A stretch of DNA of 64,000 bases from positions 386,656 to 450,655 of the forward strand of contig NZ_LMLR01000013.1 of the NCBI RefSeq assembly GCF_001422645.1, given 5' to 3'. Below, in pieces: positions 1 through 8,873 of this stretch. Source of the DNA: Arthrobacter sp. Leaf69 (GTDB taxonomy: Bacteria; Actinomycetota; Actinomycetes; Actinomycetales; Micrococcaceae). How positions within the stretch are numbered: the first letter of the stretch is position 1; each line of letters opens with the position of its first letter. The position numbers and the translations under genes are program-made. The notes under the pieces are model-generated. The model was not told the origin of the DNA, made no database searches, and saw only the letters and a list, made by a program, of their open reading frames with translations.

Positions 1-10
1 GCGTTCGCGG

Positions 11-367
11 CTACTCCGGTTCGAACAATGGTGGGCTCGCCGACTGTGTCCTCCGTATGGATCGCCTGAGGAATTTCTGTGCGGAACGGTTAGAGGTCCC
101 CGGGGGTGCTCGGAGCGGGAAGCTGTCGTATTTGGCGACACACCGCCCTGACGGCGCTTGGCCCAGTCCTCGTTGTCCCGTCGTTGTTGTTCCCTGCTGT
201 TTCTTGCGCTGCAGCCGCCGGTGACCTAGCCAAACCGAAGCGACCATGAGACCCATCACATTGGCGAAGCCGAGGATGGCGGCCCACAGCAGAACTCGTC
301 CAAATGAGTAGAACAGCTCGCCGAAATCAGCCCACTCCAGTGCCTCGGACGGATAAGCACCCGACAT
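11..367 (-). CDS. Small hypothetical membrane protein
   Basis: Function unknown. From the ATG at 367 the frame gives 118 residues with one convincing hydrophobic segment at about residues 24-48, followed at once by a basic stretch (RRLQRKKQQ). This suggests a single-pass protein with its tail in the cytoplasm. The same frame stays open upstream to 571, but the extra residues are arginine- and serine-rich and look like translated spacer, so I chose the internal ATG just before the hydrophobic part. No strong ribosome site is visible. No family was recognised; existence as a gene is only moderately supported, by the membrane segment. Confidence 0.4.
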   Translation of the reverse strand: MSGAYPSEALEWADFGELFYSFGRVLLWAAILGFANVMGLMVASVWLGHRRLQRKKQQGTTTTGQRGLGQAPSGRCVAKYDSFPLRAPPGTSNRSAQKFLRRSIRRTQSASPPLFEPE

Positions 368-1070
368 ACAATCGAGGACATCCTCAGATATCTTTGGCCG
401 GCTGCGGTAAGGGATCAGGGGACCCTTCCGGCCGTACCGGAATGACGAGGGACGGCTTATCGTGGTCGCTCCCCACGAAGAACCCGCGCTCCTCGCTGGC
501 GACATCATGGCGTTCCTGCAGTCGTTGTGACCCGAGGGTGGGCGGTAAGGGATCCACTGGCGGACAAGCAATTCACGATGCTCCTGACGCTTATGGATCT
601 AGCAAGATGTAACCGTTACTGCTTCTCCCGGTTTAGCGCTGGTAGGGCTCACTGAGAAGGCGGGCGGAAGACTGGGAGGTTCGCCATCTGAGGACGAGGA
701 GCGCGCGCCTACGCTAGCTATCATCGGGGCCGCGAGTGCGGGAAAGCAGGTACTCGGGGGGCTTGGATACAGGTACTCGGGGGGTGGATACAGGTGCTCG
801 AAGTCATTGCGGTTGGCCACGAAACTTGGCTACTGTCGAAACAGAGGTTTGAAGCCTCAACCGCAATTCGGAGTATCCGCGGTGGGGAAGCCGGGTATTG
901 CTGCTGGGGGAAATAGCGGCGGCCGCAGTATTCCGCTTGTGCCGCTCTGCGCGGCATTTCTTGAAAAGTAGAAGGGTCCGGACGAAGATGTCCGCCTCCC
1001 GTCACACACACAAGCTGGCAGGAGCCTCCCCCATCCCTGACCACGCTCGTGGAAGGGAACGAGGGAGATC
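368..1070. other. Intergenic leader of the Dap/NRPS operon
   Basis: About 700 bases with no convincing gene. Several short frames exist on both strands but none has family-like sequence. It must hold the promoter of the operon that starts at 1071. A clear ribosome site (GAGGGAG, about 1061-1067) precedes that ATG, and a short direct-repeat block lies at 747-800. No regulator gene is in this stretch. Confidence 0.5.
747..800. repeat. Short direct repeats upstream of sbnA-like gene
   Basis: The 15-mer CAGGTACTCGGGGGG occurs at 747-761 and again at 770-784. A related third copy (GGATACAGGTGCTCG) lies at 786-800; the second and third copies share the lead-in GGATACAGGT. Spacing is about two helical turns. 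It lies about 270 bases upstream of the operon start, so it could be a regulator-binding array or simple slippage. Confidence 0.6.
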
Positions 1071-2147
1071 ATGCCGATTATCAGGGATCCGCACCTGTTT
1101 AACGAGCAGAGCCTGTTCGTCGACCTGGAGGGGGTGCTGGGCTGCCGCCTCTTTCTGAAGATTGAGGGGTTCAATTTCGCTGGCTCCATCAAGCTCAAGC
1201 CCGCGCGGGAGATGGTCGAGCGCGCCGAGCGGGAGGGGTTGATCAGCCCTGGCTCCATCCTCGTGGAGTCCTCATCGGGCAACCTCGGCGTCGCGCTCAG
1301 CATGATCGCTGCCAGCAAGGGGTACCGCTTCGTGTGTGTGATCGATCCGCGCTGTAACCAGCCAACCCAGCAACTTATGGAGTCGCTCGGGGCACAGGTG
1401 GACCTGGTCACCGAACCGGATCCCGTCGACGGCTTCCTCGGAGCCCGGCTCAACCACGTGCGGGACCTATGTGCGTCCGACGAGCGGTACATCTGGCTCA
1501 ACCAGTACACCAATCCCGGCAATTGGGGAGCGCACTACCGGTGGACTGCCCCCGAGATCTCCAATCAGTTCCCCGACCTGGACGTGCTGTTCGTGGGAGC
1601 AGGGACAACGGGGACCTTGATGGGTTGCGCGCGGTACTTCCGTGAGCACCGGCCGGATGTCCGGATTGTCGCGGTCGATGCCGCAGGATCGGTCTCGTTC
1701 GGCGGCCAGCCCGCCCCCCGCCTGATCCCGGGACTCGGCATGAGTGTGCGGCCGCCGCAGCTCGACGAGGCCTTGATCGATGACGTGGTGATGGTCGAAG
1801 AACTGGACACGGTGCGCGCCTGCCACCGCCTCGCCGCTGCCGGCTTCACGCTCGGTGGCTCCACCGGGACCGTGGTCCACGGCGCCGCGTCTTGGCTCAC
1901 CCAACACGACGCCCAGGACCTGACGGCGGTGGCCATTTCCCCGGACATGGGCCGACCCTACCTGGACACTGTCTACAACCCTGACTGGGTGCACGATCAT
2001 TTCGGCGCCGAAGTGCTGGCAACCCCCGACGATTTGGCAGGGGCTCCGGGCCGACGGTCCGACCCAGTGTCGGAGCCACAGCACCCGTCACGTGAAGCGG
2101 TGGCCGGTTACGCCGCAACCGCGGCCTTAGGGAATTTCGTGCAGTGA
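1071..2147 (+). CDS. sbnA: SbnA-like N-(2-amino-2-carboxyethyl)-L-glutamate synthase
   Basis: A cytosolic PLP enzyme of the cysteine-synthase fold, 358 residues. Family members SbnA (staphyloferrin B) and VioB (viomycin) join O-phospho-L-serine and L-glutamate to give N-(2-amino-2-carboxyethyl)-L-glutamate, the first step to L-2,3-diaminopropionate. Visible motifs: the PLP lysine in GSIKLKPA (about Lys41), the substrate loop SSSGNLG near residue 70, and the PLP-phosphate loop GAGTTGT near residue 180. The SbnA assignment over ordinary cysteine synthase rests on the opening (IIRDPHLFNEQ), the IKLKP variant of the usual VKDR, and the SbnB partner at 8870. The start is the ATG behind GAGGGAG. 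Its stop overlaps the GTG of the next gene, so the two are translationally coupled. The tail after about residue 325 is low-complexity and not conserved-looking. Confidence 0.9.
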   Translation: MPIIRDPHLFNEQSLFVDLEGVLGCRLFLKIEGFNFAGSIKLKPAREMVERAEREGLISPGSILVESSSGNLGVALSMIAASKGYRFVCVIDPRCNQPTQQLMESLGAQVDLVTEPDPVDGFLGARLNHVRDLCASDERYIWLNQYTNPGNWGAHYRWTAPEISNQFPDLDVLFVGAGTTGTLMGCARYFREHRPDVRIVAVDAAGSVSFGGQPAPRLIPGLGMSVRPPQLDEALIDDVVMVEELDTVRACHRLAAAGFTLGGSTGTVVHGAASWLTQHDAQDLTAVAISPDMGRPYLDTVYNPDWVHDHFGAEVLATPDDLAGAPGRRSDPVSEPQHPSREAVAGYAATAALGNFVQ

Positions 2148-5100
2148 AAATGCGTCTCGATAACTTGCAGGGCGCTCCGCGTTCCACATCTCCCATCGAT
2201 CTCCCCATTCCTGATGCAACCGCGGCTCCGGCCGGGAACGGCTCTCCGGCCGTTCCGGCCACGGGTACGGCCGTTGCCTTGGAGCGCCGGCTGGCGGAAC
2301 TTCTGGCGTCGGTGGTAAAGAAGGACGACGTCCCCGTGGACGCCAACTTCTTCTACGACCTGGGCGCGGATTCGTTGCTGATGGCACAGTTCTGCGCCCG
2401 CGTGCGCAAGCAGCCGGACTTGCCAGCGGTGTCGATCAAGGACATCTACCAGAATCCAACGATCTCGGCGCTGGCCGCGGCTCTGGCACCGGCGGAAGTG
2501 GCGTCGGTGACGGTTCAGATCCTGGTCCAGGACCGGTTGGCAGAGGTGCTCTCCGGCGTGCTGGACATTGAGAATGTGCCAGTGGAGGCCGATTTCTTCC
2601 AGGACCTGGGCGCGGATTCGCTAACCATGGCGCAGTTCTGCGCCCGCGTGCGCAAGCAGCCGGACCTGCCTGCCGTGTCCATCAAGGACATCTACCAGAA
2701 CCCGACAATCTCCGCGCTGGCCGCGGCCCTGGCGCCGGCGGAGGAGGCATCGGCGACGGTTCAGGTGCAGGAACGGCTGGCCGAGGTGCTCGCCGACGTA
2801 CTCGGCAGGCAGCAGGTCCCGATGGACGCCGACTTCTTCCAGGACCTGGGCGCGGACTCGCTGGTCATGGCGAAGTTCTGCGCCCGCATGCGTAAGCAGC
2901 CGGACCTACCGGCGGTCTCGATGAAGGATGTCTACGGTAACCCGAGCGTCTCTGCCCTCGCCGCGGCCCTGCAGGTTCCCCCGCAGCAGGACCGCTTGCA
3001 GGAGTCCTCACCGGCCGTGGCTTCGGTGCCGGAGGCTCCGGCGGCCATGGACGCCCGGACCTGGGAGTACGTCACCTGCGGCGCCCTGCAGGTACTCGTC
3101 TACCTCGGCTACTGCGTGATCGCCGGACTGCTCACGGTCGGTTGGTACCAGTGGGTGTACCCGGAAGCTGGGCCGGGCGCCGGGACAGAATTCTGGGCGA
3201 TCTACCTCCGGTCGACCGTCTATACCGCGGCAGTGTTCGTGCTGATGTGCATCCTTCCCGTGGCGGCAAAGTGGATCATCCTTGGGCGTTTCCGCCCCGG
3301 CGAAATCCGACTGTGGAGCTTGGCCTATTTCCGGTTCTGGCTGGTAAAGACCCTGATGCGAACTTCCCCGCTGGTGTTACTGAGGGGGTCTCCGCTGACC
3401 ACCTTCTACCTGCGGGCCATGGGCGCCAAGGTGGGCCGCAACGTGACGATCATGACCAACCGCCTGCCGGTCTGCACCGACCTCCTCACGATCGGGGAAG
3501 GGACGGTCATCCGCAAGGACGCGGTTTTGAACGGCTACCGCGCCCACGGCGGCGTCATCCAGCTCGGCGCGCTGACGCTGGGCCGGGACGTAATCGTCGG
3601 CGAGGGGAGCGTTTTGGATATCGGCACCGCATTGGGCGATGGGTCGCAGTTGGGCCACCGGTCCACCCTGTACACCGGCCAGTCCGTGCCCGCCGGCGAA
3701 CGGTGGCACGGGTCGCCCGGCAGGCGCACTGAGGTGGATTATGGCGGAGTCGAGGCCAGGCCCTACTCGCCTTGGCGCCGGGGATGGTTCGCCACCTCCC
3801 AGCTGATCAGCACGATTGGCTTTGGCCGTATTCTGCTAGGCCAGGTTGTCGTGTTGGTCGTCATGGCGAACCCCAACGTGGCGGCACTCCTGGAGACGCA
3901 GGCGTTCGCGTTCACCGACTGGGTCTTCTACGCCGACGCCATTGCCTATGCCGCTCTTGCTGTCTTCGGTGGCACGGTCGTATCGTTGCTCATCGTCACC
4001 ACCGTCCCGCGGGTGGTTCAACTCGCCGTCAAGCCGGACACGGTGTATCCGCTGTTCGGCCTGCGGCACGCGGCGGAGCGGTCGGTGTTGAGAATGACCA
4101 ACAAGCCCATGCTGACGGGATTGTTCGGCGACAGCTCGTACGTCGTGCACTACTTGCGGGCCATCGGGTACAAGCAGCCGCAGGTCCAGCAGACCGGCGC
4201 GAACCTGGGCACGGGGTTCAAACACGACAGCCCGTTCCTTTCGACGATAGGCAGCGGCACGATGATCGCCGACGGGGTGTCGTTTATGAACACCGATTTC
4301 TCGGCGACGTCGTTCAAGGTCAGCCGGGCGGCGATCGGCGCACACAACTTCCTGGGCAACGCCGTGCTCTTCCCTGCCGGGGCCAGAACCGGGGACAACT
4401 GCCTGCTCGCGACCAAGGTGATGGTCCCCCTCGACGGACCGCTGCGCCACGACGTAGGTCTGCTCGGGTCACCGCCGTTCGAGATCCCCCGCTCGGTCCT
4501 CCGGGACGCCCTCCCCGATGAGTATTCAAACCGTGCGCACTTCCGTCGAAACCTGGCAGCCAAGAACAGGCACAACGTGCGCACGATGGCCCTCTTGATG
4601 CTGGTGCGGTGGCTCAACATCTCACTGGCCACGATCATTATGTTCGCCGCCCTCGAATTGTCCGATCAGTTCAGTTTCCTTGCCCTCAGCGCGGCCTTTG
4701 TCCTGATGCTCGTGGTTGGCTTGTTGGTCCCCATCGGCATCGAGAATCTCGTCAGGGGACTGAAACCGCTTCAGCCCCAGCTCTGCTCCATCTACAACCC
4801 CTATATGTGGCGGCACGAGCGGTACTGGAAGATGTCGCTGCAGAGCCGATACGCAAGCCTCCTCAACGGGACGCCGTTCAAGCCGCTGGTCTGGCGTTTG
4901 CTCGGCGTACGGATCGGAAGCCGGGTCTTCGACGACGGCTGCGGCATTATCGAGCGGACCTTGGTCACAGTCGGTTCCCGTTGCACCTTGAACGCCGGCA
5001 CCACCCTCCAATCCCATTCCCAGGAAGACGGCATGTTCAAGTCGGACCACATCGTTGTTGGCGACGATGTCACCCTCGGCGTCTCCGCGTTCGTCCACTA

Positions 5101-5251
5101 CGGCGTGACCGTCGAAGACGGCGCGGTCGTCGGCGCCGACTCCTTCGTCATGAAGGGGACCACGCTCACCCGCGGATCCCTGTGGGCCGGGAACCCGGCC
5201 GAAGAGGCCCGAGCCGACGCCACGTCCCCCCTCGCGCTGGAAAGGCCCTGA
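2144..5251 (+). CDS. Three thiolation domains fused to Pls-type membrane/beta-helix terminal region
   Basis: A 1035-residue membrane protein. Three peptidyl-carrier domains lie at about residues 45-118, 125-200 and 205-280, each with the phosphopantetheine site LGADSL (Ser77, Ser159, Ser239). From residue 310 on there are about six membrane segments in three groups. Each group is tied to a left-handed-beta-helix region rich in hexapeptide turns (about 420-525, 680-790, 915-1020). This matches the NRPS terminal domain of poly-epsilon-lysine synthetase (Pls; TIGR02353-type), in which three tandem acyltransferase-like domains in the membrane join monomers into a chain. Known Pls enzymes carry adenylation and a single thiolation domain on the same chain; here adenylation is on the next gene. 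The GTG at 2144 overlaps the upstream stop; an ATG two codons later is an alternative. Three base pairs separate it from the next ATG, so the pair surely works together. Confidence 0.85.
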   Translation: MKMRLDNLQGAPRSTSPIDLPIPDATAAPAGNGSPAVPATGTAVALERRLAELLASVVKKDDVPVDANFFYDLGADSLLMAQFCARVRKQPDLPAVSIKDIYQNPTISALAAALAPAEVASVTVQILVQDRLAEVLSGVLDIENVPVEADFFQDLGADSLTMAQFCARVRKQPDLPAVSIKDIYQNPTISALAAALAPAEEASATVQVQERLAEVLADVLGRQQVPMDADFFQDLGADSLVMAKFCARMRKQPDLPAVSMKDVYGNPSVSALAAALQVPPQQDRLQESSPAVASVPEAPAAMDARTWEYVTCGALQVLVYLGYCVIAGLLTVGWYQWVYPEAGPGAGTEFWAIYLRSTVYTAAVFVLMCILPVAAKWIILGRFRPGEIRLWSLAYFRFWLVKTLMRTSPLVLLRGSPLTTFYLRAMGAKVGRNVTIMTNRLPVCTDLLTIGEGTVIRKDAVLNGYRAHGGVIQLGALTLGRDVIVGEGSVLDIGTALGDGSQLGHRSTLYTGQSVPAGERWHGSPGRRTEVDYGGVEARPYSPWRRGWFATSQLISTIGFGRILLGQVVVLVVMANPNVAALLETQAFAFTDWVFYADAIAYAALAVFGGTVVSLLIVTTVPRVVQLAVKPDTVYPLFGLRHAAERSVLRMTNKPMLTGLFGDSSYVVHYLRAIGYKQPQVQQTGANLGTGFKHDSPFLSTIGSGTMIADGVSFMNTDFSATSFKVSRAAIGAHNFLGNAVLFPAGARTGDNCLLATKVMVPLDGPLRHDVGLLGSPPFEIPRSVLRDALPDEYSNRAHFRRNLAAKNRHNVRTMALLMLVRWLNISLATIIMFAALELSDQFSFLALSAAFVLMLVVGLLVPIGIENLVRGLKPLQPQLCSIYNPYMWRHERYWKMSLQSRYASLLNGTPFKPLVWRLLGVRIGSRVFDDGCGIIERTLVTVGSRCTLNAGTTLQSHSQEDGMFKSDHIVVGDDVTLGVSAFVHYGVTVEDGAVVGADSFVMKGTTLTRGSLWAGNPAEEARADATSPLALERP
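2285..2990 (+). repeat. Tandem repeat of three carrier-domain coding units
   Basis: Three units of about 240-246 bases code for the carrier domains. The active-site serine codons lie at 2372, 2618 and 2858. Units 1 and 2 are almost identical in protein from the serine through the segment ending ALAAALAPAE; unit 3 differs at a handful of residues. The DNA similarity points to recent duplication or ongoing gene conversion. Confidence 0.9.
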
Positions 5252-5253
5252 TC

Positions 5254-7866
5254 ATGACCACCACCTCTGCGTTGACCTGCCGCACCGCCGGCGGCTCGTC
5301 GGGCCCGGGCAAAGACCGAACCGCGCCCGCGGGTGCCGCGCTGACGGCGATTCCCAGGTGGACGCAAGAGCGCCAGCCGGGTCAGGGCCGGATCGAAGTG
5401 GCTGTGCCACAGGACCTGTGCGAGGCCGTGCGGACGCTGGCCCAGAGCCTGCAGGTGGCTCCCGGCTCGATCTGGCTGGCGGCACACTCGAGAGTGCTCC
5501 ATGCGTTGTCCGGCGAAACAGAGGTCACGACCGGTTGCAAGGACGCGTTCGGGACTTGGCAGTGCACCCTGGATCTGGTGCACCGGTCCTGGCGAGCCCT
5601 CGTCTCCGATGCGAACGGCCGCCAAATCCGGGCCCGTACGGAGCAGTCCACCCCCGGGCAGGCTAGTCACGAGCCGGCCGCCCCGGGCTACGAAGTGGTG
5701 TTCGGCGGTCTTCGGGACGACGATTTCGAGCTGCCGGAGGGCATCGTGCTTGATATTTCGGTCGGACACGCGGCCATCGGCGAGGTGCTTCGCCTGAAGT
5801 ACCGCGGGGATGTTCTCGACGCAGATGCCGCCCGCCGCATCGCCGGCTACTACCTCGCCGCGCTCCGTGGCGTGGTAGCGGACCCGGGGGCGGATCCCTT
5901 GGACACCGACCTAGTCGGCCAGGAGGAGCGGCGCTTCCAGCTTGAGCAGCTCGCCGGGCCCGAGCGGCCCCGGCCCCAGCGGCGCTTCCACGAGCTGTTC
6001 GAGGAGCGTGTCCGGCAGCGTCCCGAACGAATCGCGGCCGTTCAGGACGCGCGGGAGTGGACGTACGCGGAGCTAAACGCCCGCGCCAACCGTATAGCCC
6101 GTGGTCTGCTCTCGCGCGGGCTGCGCGCGGAGGACATCGTGGCAGTCGTCGCCGAACGGGATCTGGAGTGGATGGCCGCTGTGATCGGCATCCTCAAAGC
6201 CGGAGGCGCATATCTGCCGATCGAGCCGCACTTCCCGGCCGACCGAATCGCCAGAACGCTCACGCGGGCCGGGGCCCGGGTGGTGCTCACCGAAGGCGGC
6301 AGCACCACCACCCTCGATGAGGCACTGGAAGGAATGCCTGCAGTGACGAAGCTCTTGTTCGAGGACATCGAGGCCGAGGGGCATCCCGCCGACGACCTCG
6401 GCATGGAGATTCGTCCCGATCAGCTCGCTTACGTCTATTTCACCTCCGGGTCCACTGGCGAGCCGAAAGGCGCGATGTGCGAGCACGACGGCATGGTGAA
6501 CCACCTGTACGCCAAGATCGAGGACCTGGGGATCCGCTCCGGGGACGTCGTCGCCCAGACCGCACCCCAGTGCTTCGACATCTCGCTGTGGCAACTGGTC
6601 TCGGCGCTGCTCGTCGGCGGCCGCACGCTCATCGTCGGGCAGGACCGGATCCTCGACGTCGAGCGGTTCATCGACACGGTGGAACGGGGCGCGGTGGCGG
6701 TCTTCCAAGTCGTTCCGTCGTATCTGGACGCCGTGGTGGCGTACCTGGGCGGCAGGCCTCGCGCCTTGCCGCACCTCCGCTGCGTCTCGGCCACAGGGGA
6801 GGCTCTAAAGCGCGAGCTGGTCCGCCGCTGGTTCGACGTGATGCCGGACGTCAAGCTGGTCAACGCCTACGGGCTGACGGAAACCTCTGACGACACGAAC
6901 CACGAAGTGTTGAGTGCAGTGCCCCCGGGCGGCTCCGTGCCACTTGGCCCGCCAATCCCGAACGTCCGGATCCACATCCTCGACGAGCGGCAGCGCCTTG
7001 TGCCGCTTGGAGCACCGGGCGAGATAGCCTTCTCCGGAGTGTGCGTGGGCCGCGGCTACATCAACGACCCGGAGCGCACCGCGCAGGCCTACTCCACCGA
7101 TCCCTACGTGGACGGCGCGCGACTCTATCGGGCCGGCGACTACGGCCGTTGGTCCCCGGACGGCAAGCTGGAGTACCTGGGGCGGCGGGACAACCAAGTC
7201 AAGATCTCCGGGTTCCGCATCGAGATCGGCGACATCGAAAACGCGCTGCTGCGGGTTCCCGCCGTCCGCGACGGCGCCGTCGTCGTCGGTGAGGGCGCCG
7301 GGCAGTCCAAGTTCCTGGTGGCGTTCTACTCCGGCAACGGGCCGCTCGAGGTCGACGAAATCCGCAGCGAGATGGCTGCCCGGGTACCGGGCTACATGGT
7401 TCCTTCGACGTACAGGTGGCAGGAGAGCCTGCCCCTGACCGGCAACGGGAAGATCGACCGGAAGGCTTTGACCCGCATGGCGCGCGAGGTCATTCCCGAG
7501 GCCGGCACTGCCACGGACGCCCTCTCGGCGGCCGAGCAGCGGCTTGCGGAAGCATGGGCGACGGTGCTCGGCCTGCCGATGGGCCGGATCGGCGCGCAGG
7601 ACTCGTTCTTTGCACTGGGCGGGACCTCGCTGTCCGCGGTGAAGCTCGCGGTACTGCTCAAGCGCGCAGTGTCGATCAAGGACATCATGCAGACGCCCAT
7701 CCTGGCAGACCTGGCGACCCTGCTCGAAGCCTCGTCCCCCGCGGACACAGCCGTTCCGCCGGACCCGCGGACGGCGGGAGCCGTCGCGGAGCCCGACTCC
7801 ATTGCCCCGGCAGGAGGACCGGTTGGCCTCTCCCACCCGCTACCCATGAAACGAAAGGACCTCTGA
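5254..7866 (+). CDS. NRPS: truncated condensation domain, adenylation, thiolation
   Basis: An 870-residue NRPS protein. Residues about 45-210 resemble only the C-terminal half of a condensation domain (AAHSRVLHALSGE, later DISVGH), and the catalytic HHxxxDG is absent. Residues about 245-745 form a full adenylation domain: TSGSTGEPKG near 395, FDISLW, NAYGLTE, YRAGD, KISGFRIEIGDIE and NGKIDRK are all present. A thiolation domain follows with LGGTSL (Ser792). It should activate one amino acid with ATP and load it onto Ser792 and perhaps onto the three carrier domains of the upstream protein. Aligned by eye to GrsA, the pocket reads D-I-W-Q-V-A-A-D-D-K; the two acidic residues suit a substrate with a second amine such as Dap. 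The frame is open upstream to 4609, but that part overlaps the previous gene; ATG 5254 is the sensible start. The stop overlaps the next ATG by one base. Confidence 0.9.
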   Translation: MTTTSALTCRTAGGSSGPGKDRTAPAGAALTAIPRWTQERQPGQGRIEVAVPQDLCEAVRTLAQSLQVAPGSIWLAAHSRVLHALSGETEVTTGCKDAFGTWQCTLDLVHRSWRALVSDANGRQIRARTEQSTPGQASHEPAAPGYEVVFGGLRDDDFELPEGIVLDISVGHAAIGEVLRLKYRGDVLDADAARRIAGYYLAALRGVVADPGADPLDTDLVGQEERRFQLEQLAGPERPRPQRRFHELFEERVRQRPERIAAVQDAREWTYAELNARANRIARGLLSRGLRAEDIVAVVAERDLEWMAAVIGILKAGGAYLPIEPHFPADRIARTLTRAGARVVLTEGGSTTTLDEALEGMPAVTKLLFEDIEAEGHPADDLGMEIRPDQLAYVYFTSGSTGEPKGAMCEHDGMVNHLYAKIEDLGIRSGDVVAQTAPQCFDISLWQLVSALLVGGRTLIVGQDRILDVERFIDTVERGAVAVFQVVPSYLDAVVAYLGGRPRALPHLRCVSATGEALKRELVRRWFDVMPDVKLVNAYGLTETSDDTNHEVLSAVPPGGSVPLGPPIPNVRIHILDERQRLVPLGAPGEIAFSGVCVGRGYINDPERTAQAYSTDPYVDGARLYRAGDYGRWSPDGKLEYLGRRDNQVKISGFRIEIGDIENALLRVPAVRDGAVVVGEGAGQSKFLVAFYSGNGPLEVDEIRSEMAARVPGYMVPSTYRWQESLPLTGNGKIDRKALTRMAREVIPEAGTATDALSAAEQRLAEAWATVLGLPMGRIGAQDSFFALGGTSLSAVKLAVLLKRAVSIKDIMQTPILADLATLLEASSPADTAVPPDPRTAGAVAEPDSIAPAGGPVGLSHPLPMKRKDL

Positions 7867-8873
7867 TGTCGTCTCCTACACCCAGGATCCAGTTCGACGT
7901 GGAACGCCAAGCCGGCCGGGTGCCGCTGCTCATCGTCGAGAACGGCCACGACCCCGTGCTGTGGGCCGAAGAGAACCGAGAGGCGCTGCGTGCGGCGGTG
8001 GATGAGCACGGCGCCGTCCTGGTCCGCGGTCTGGGCCTCCGTGATCCAGCCGAAGTGGCCGATACCTTCCAACGGCTGGTTTCAGGCGGCCTCATGCCGG
8101 ACCGGGAGGCTTTCGCCGCCAGGCAGCCCTACTTGGACGGCGTGTACTCATCCCTGGCATGGCCCGCGAACCAGCCGATGTGCATGCACCACGAGCTCAG
8201 CTACGCGCTCGAGTTCCCCGGCCTGATGCTCTTCGCCTGCCTTCAGGCACCCAGTGTCGGTGGGGTGACCGGTGTGGCTGACGCCAGTGTCGTGCTCGAT
8301 GCCCTGCCGCCGGACATCGTCCGTCGGTTCGAAAGCCAGGGGTGGCTGCTCGCCCGCAGCTACAACGGGGACATCGGTGCCTCCTATGAGGAGGCGTTCG
8401 GGGTCTCAGACCGCGCGGATGTCGAGAGCTACTGCCGGGCGCACGTGATCGAGCTCGAGTGGCAGCCCGATGGGGAGCTGCGCACCCGGCAACGGCGCCC
8501 TGCCGTGGTTCGGCACCCGGCGACCGGCCAACGTTGTTGGTTCAACCAGGTTGCGTTCCTGAGCGAATGGACGACCGCACCCGAGGTGCGGGAATACCTG
8601 GTGGACGTCTACGGTCCTGATGGGCTGCCGTTTAACACCCGCTTCGGCAACGGAGAGCCGATCGGTGAGGAAATCGTTGCCCTCCTGAACGAGGTCTATG
8701 AGGCCCATACCCTCCGCACCCCCTGGGAGACGGGGGACCTCATGCTGGTCGACAACATCCGCATGGCGCATAGCCGCGAGGCCTATGAGGGGCCTCGGGA
8801 GATTCTTGTGGGCATGGCCGAGCCGCGCAACATTTTCGATCTCGACAACCACAACCAGGACGGTGCACGATGA
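7866..8873 (+). CDS. TauD/TfdA-type Fe(II)/2-oxoglutarate dioxygenase (SyrP-like)
   Basis: A cytosolic non-heme iron oxygenase of 335 residues. The family uses 2-oxoglutarate and O2, usually to hydroxylate an amino acid, often while bound to an NRPS carrier protein (SyrP of syringomycin) or free (VioC of viomycin). The iron ligands are visible: HxE in MHHELSYA (about residues 100-107) and the distal histidine in RMAHSREAYEG (near residue 300), followed by an arginine in GPREIL for 2-oxoglutarate. It overlaps the NRPS stop by one base and the next gene by four (ATGA), so it is a core operon member. The likely job is beta-hydroxylation of the Dap unit or of its product; which of the two is inference. 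Confidence 0.88.
   Translation: MSSPTPRIQFDVERQAGRVPLLIVENGHDPVLWAEENREALRAAVDEHGAVLVRGLGLRDPAEVADTFQRLVSGGLMPDREAFAARQPYLDGVYSSLAWPANQPMCMHHELSYALEFPGLMLFACLQAPSVGGVTGVADASVVLDALPPDIVRRFESQGWLLARSYNGDIGASYEEAFGVSDRADVESYCRAHVIELEWQPDGELRTRQRRPAVVRHPATGQRCWFNQVAFLSEWTTAPEVREYLVDVYGPDGLPFNTRFGNGEPIGEEIVALLNEVYEAHTLRTPWETGDLMLVDNIRMAHSREAYEGPREILVGMAEPRNIFDLDNHNQDGAR

Noticed and set aside
304..612. 102-codon plus-strand gene near the window start
   Set aside because: No ribosome site, basic low-complexity sequence, and antisense to the more plausible membrane-protein frame.
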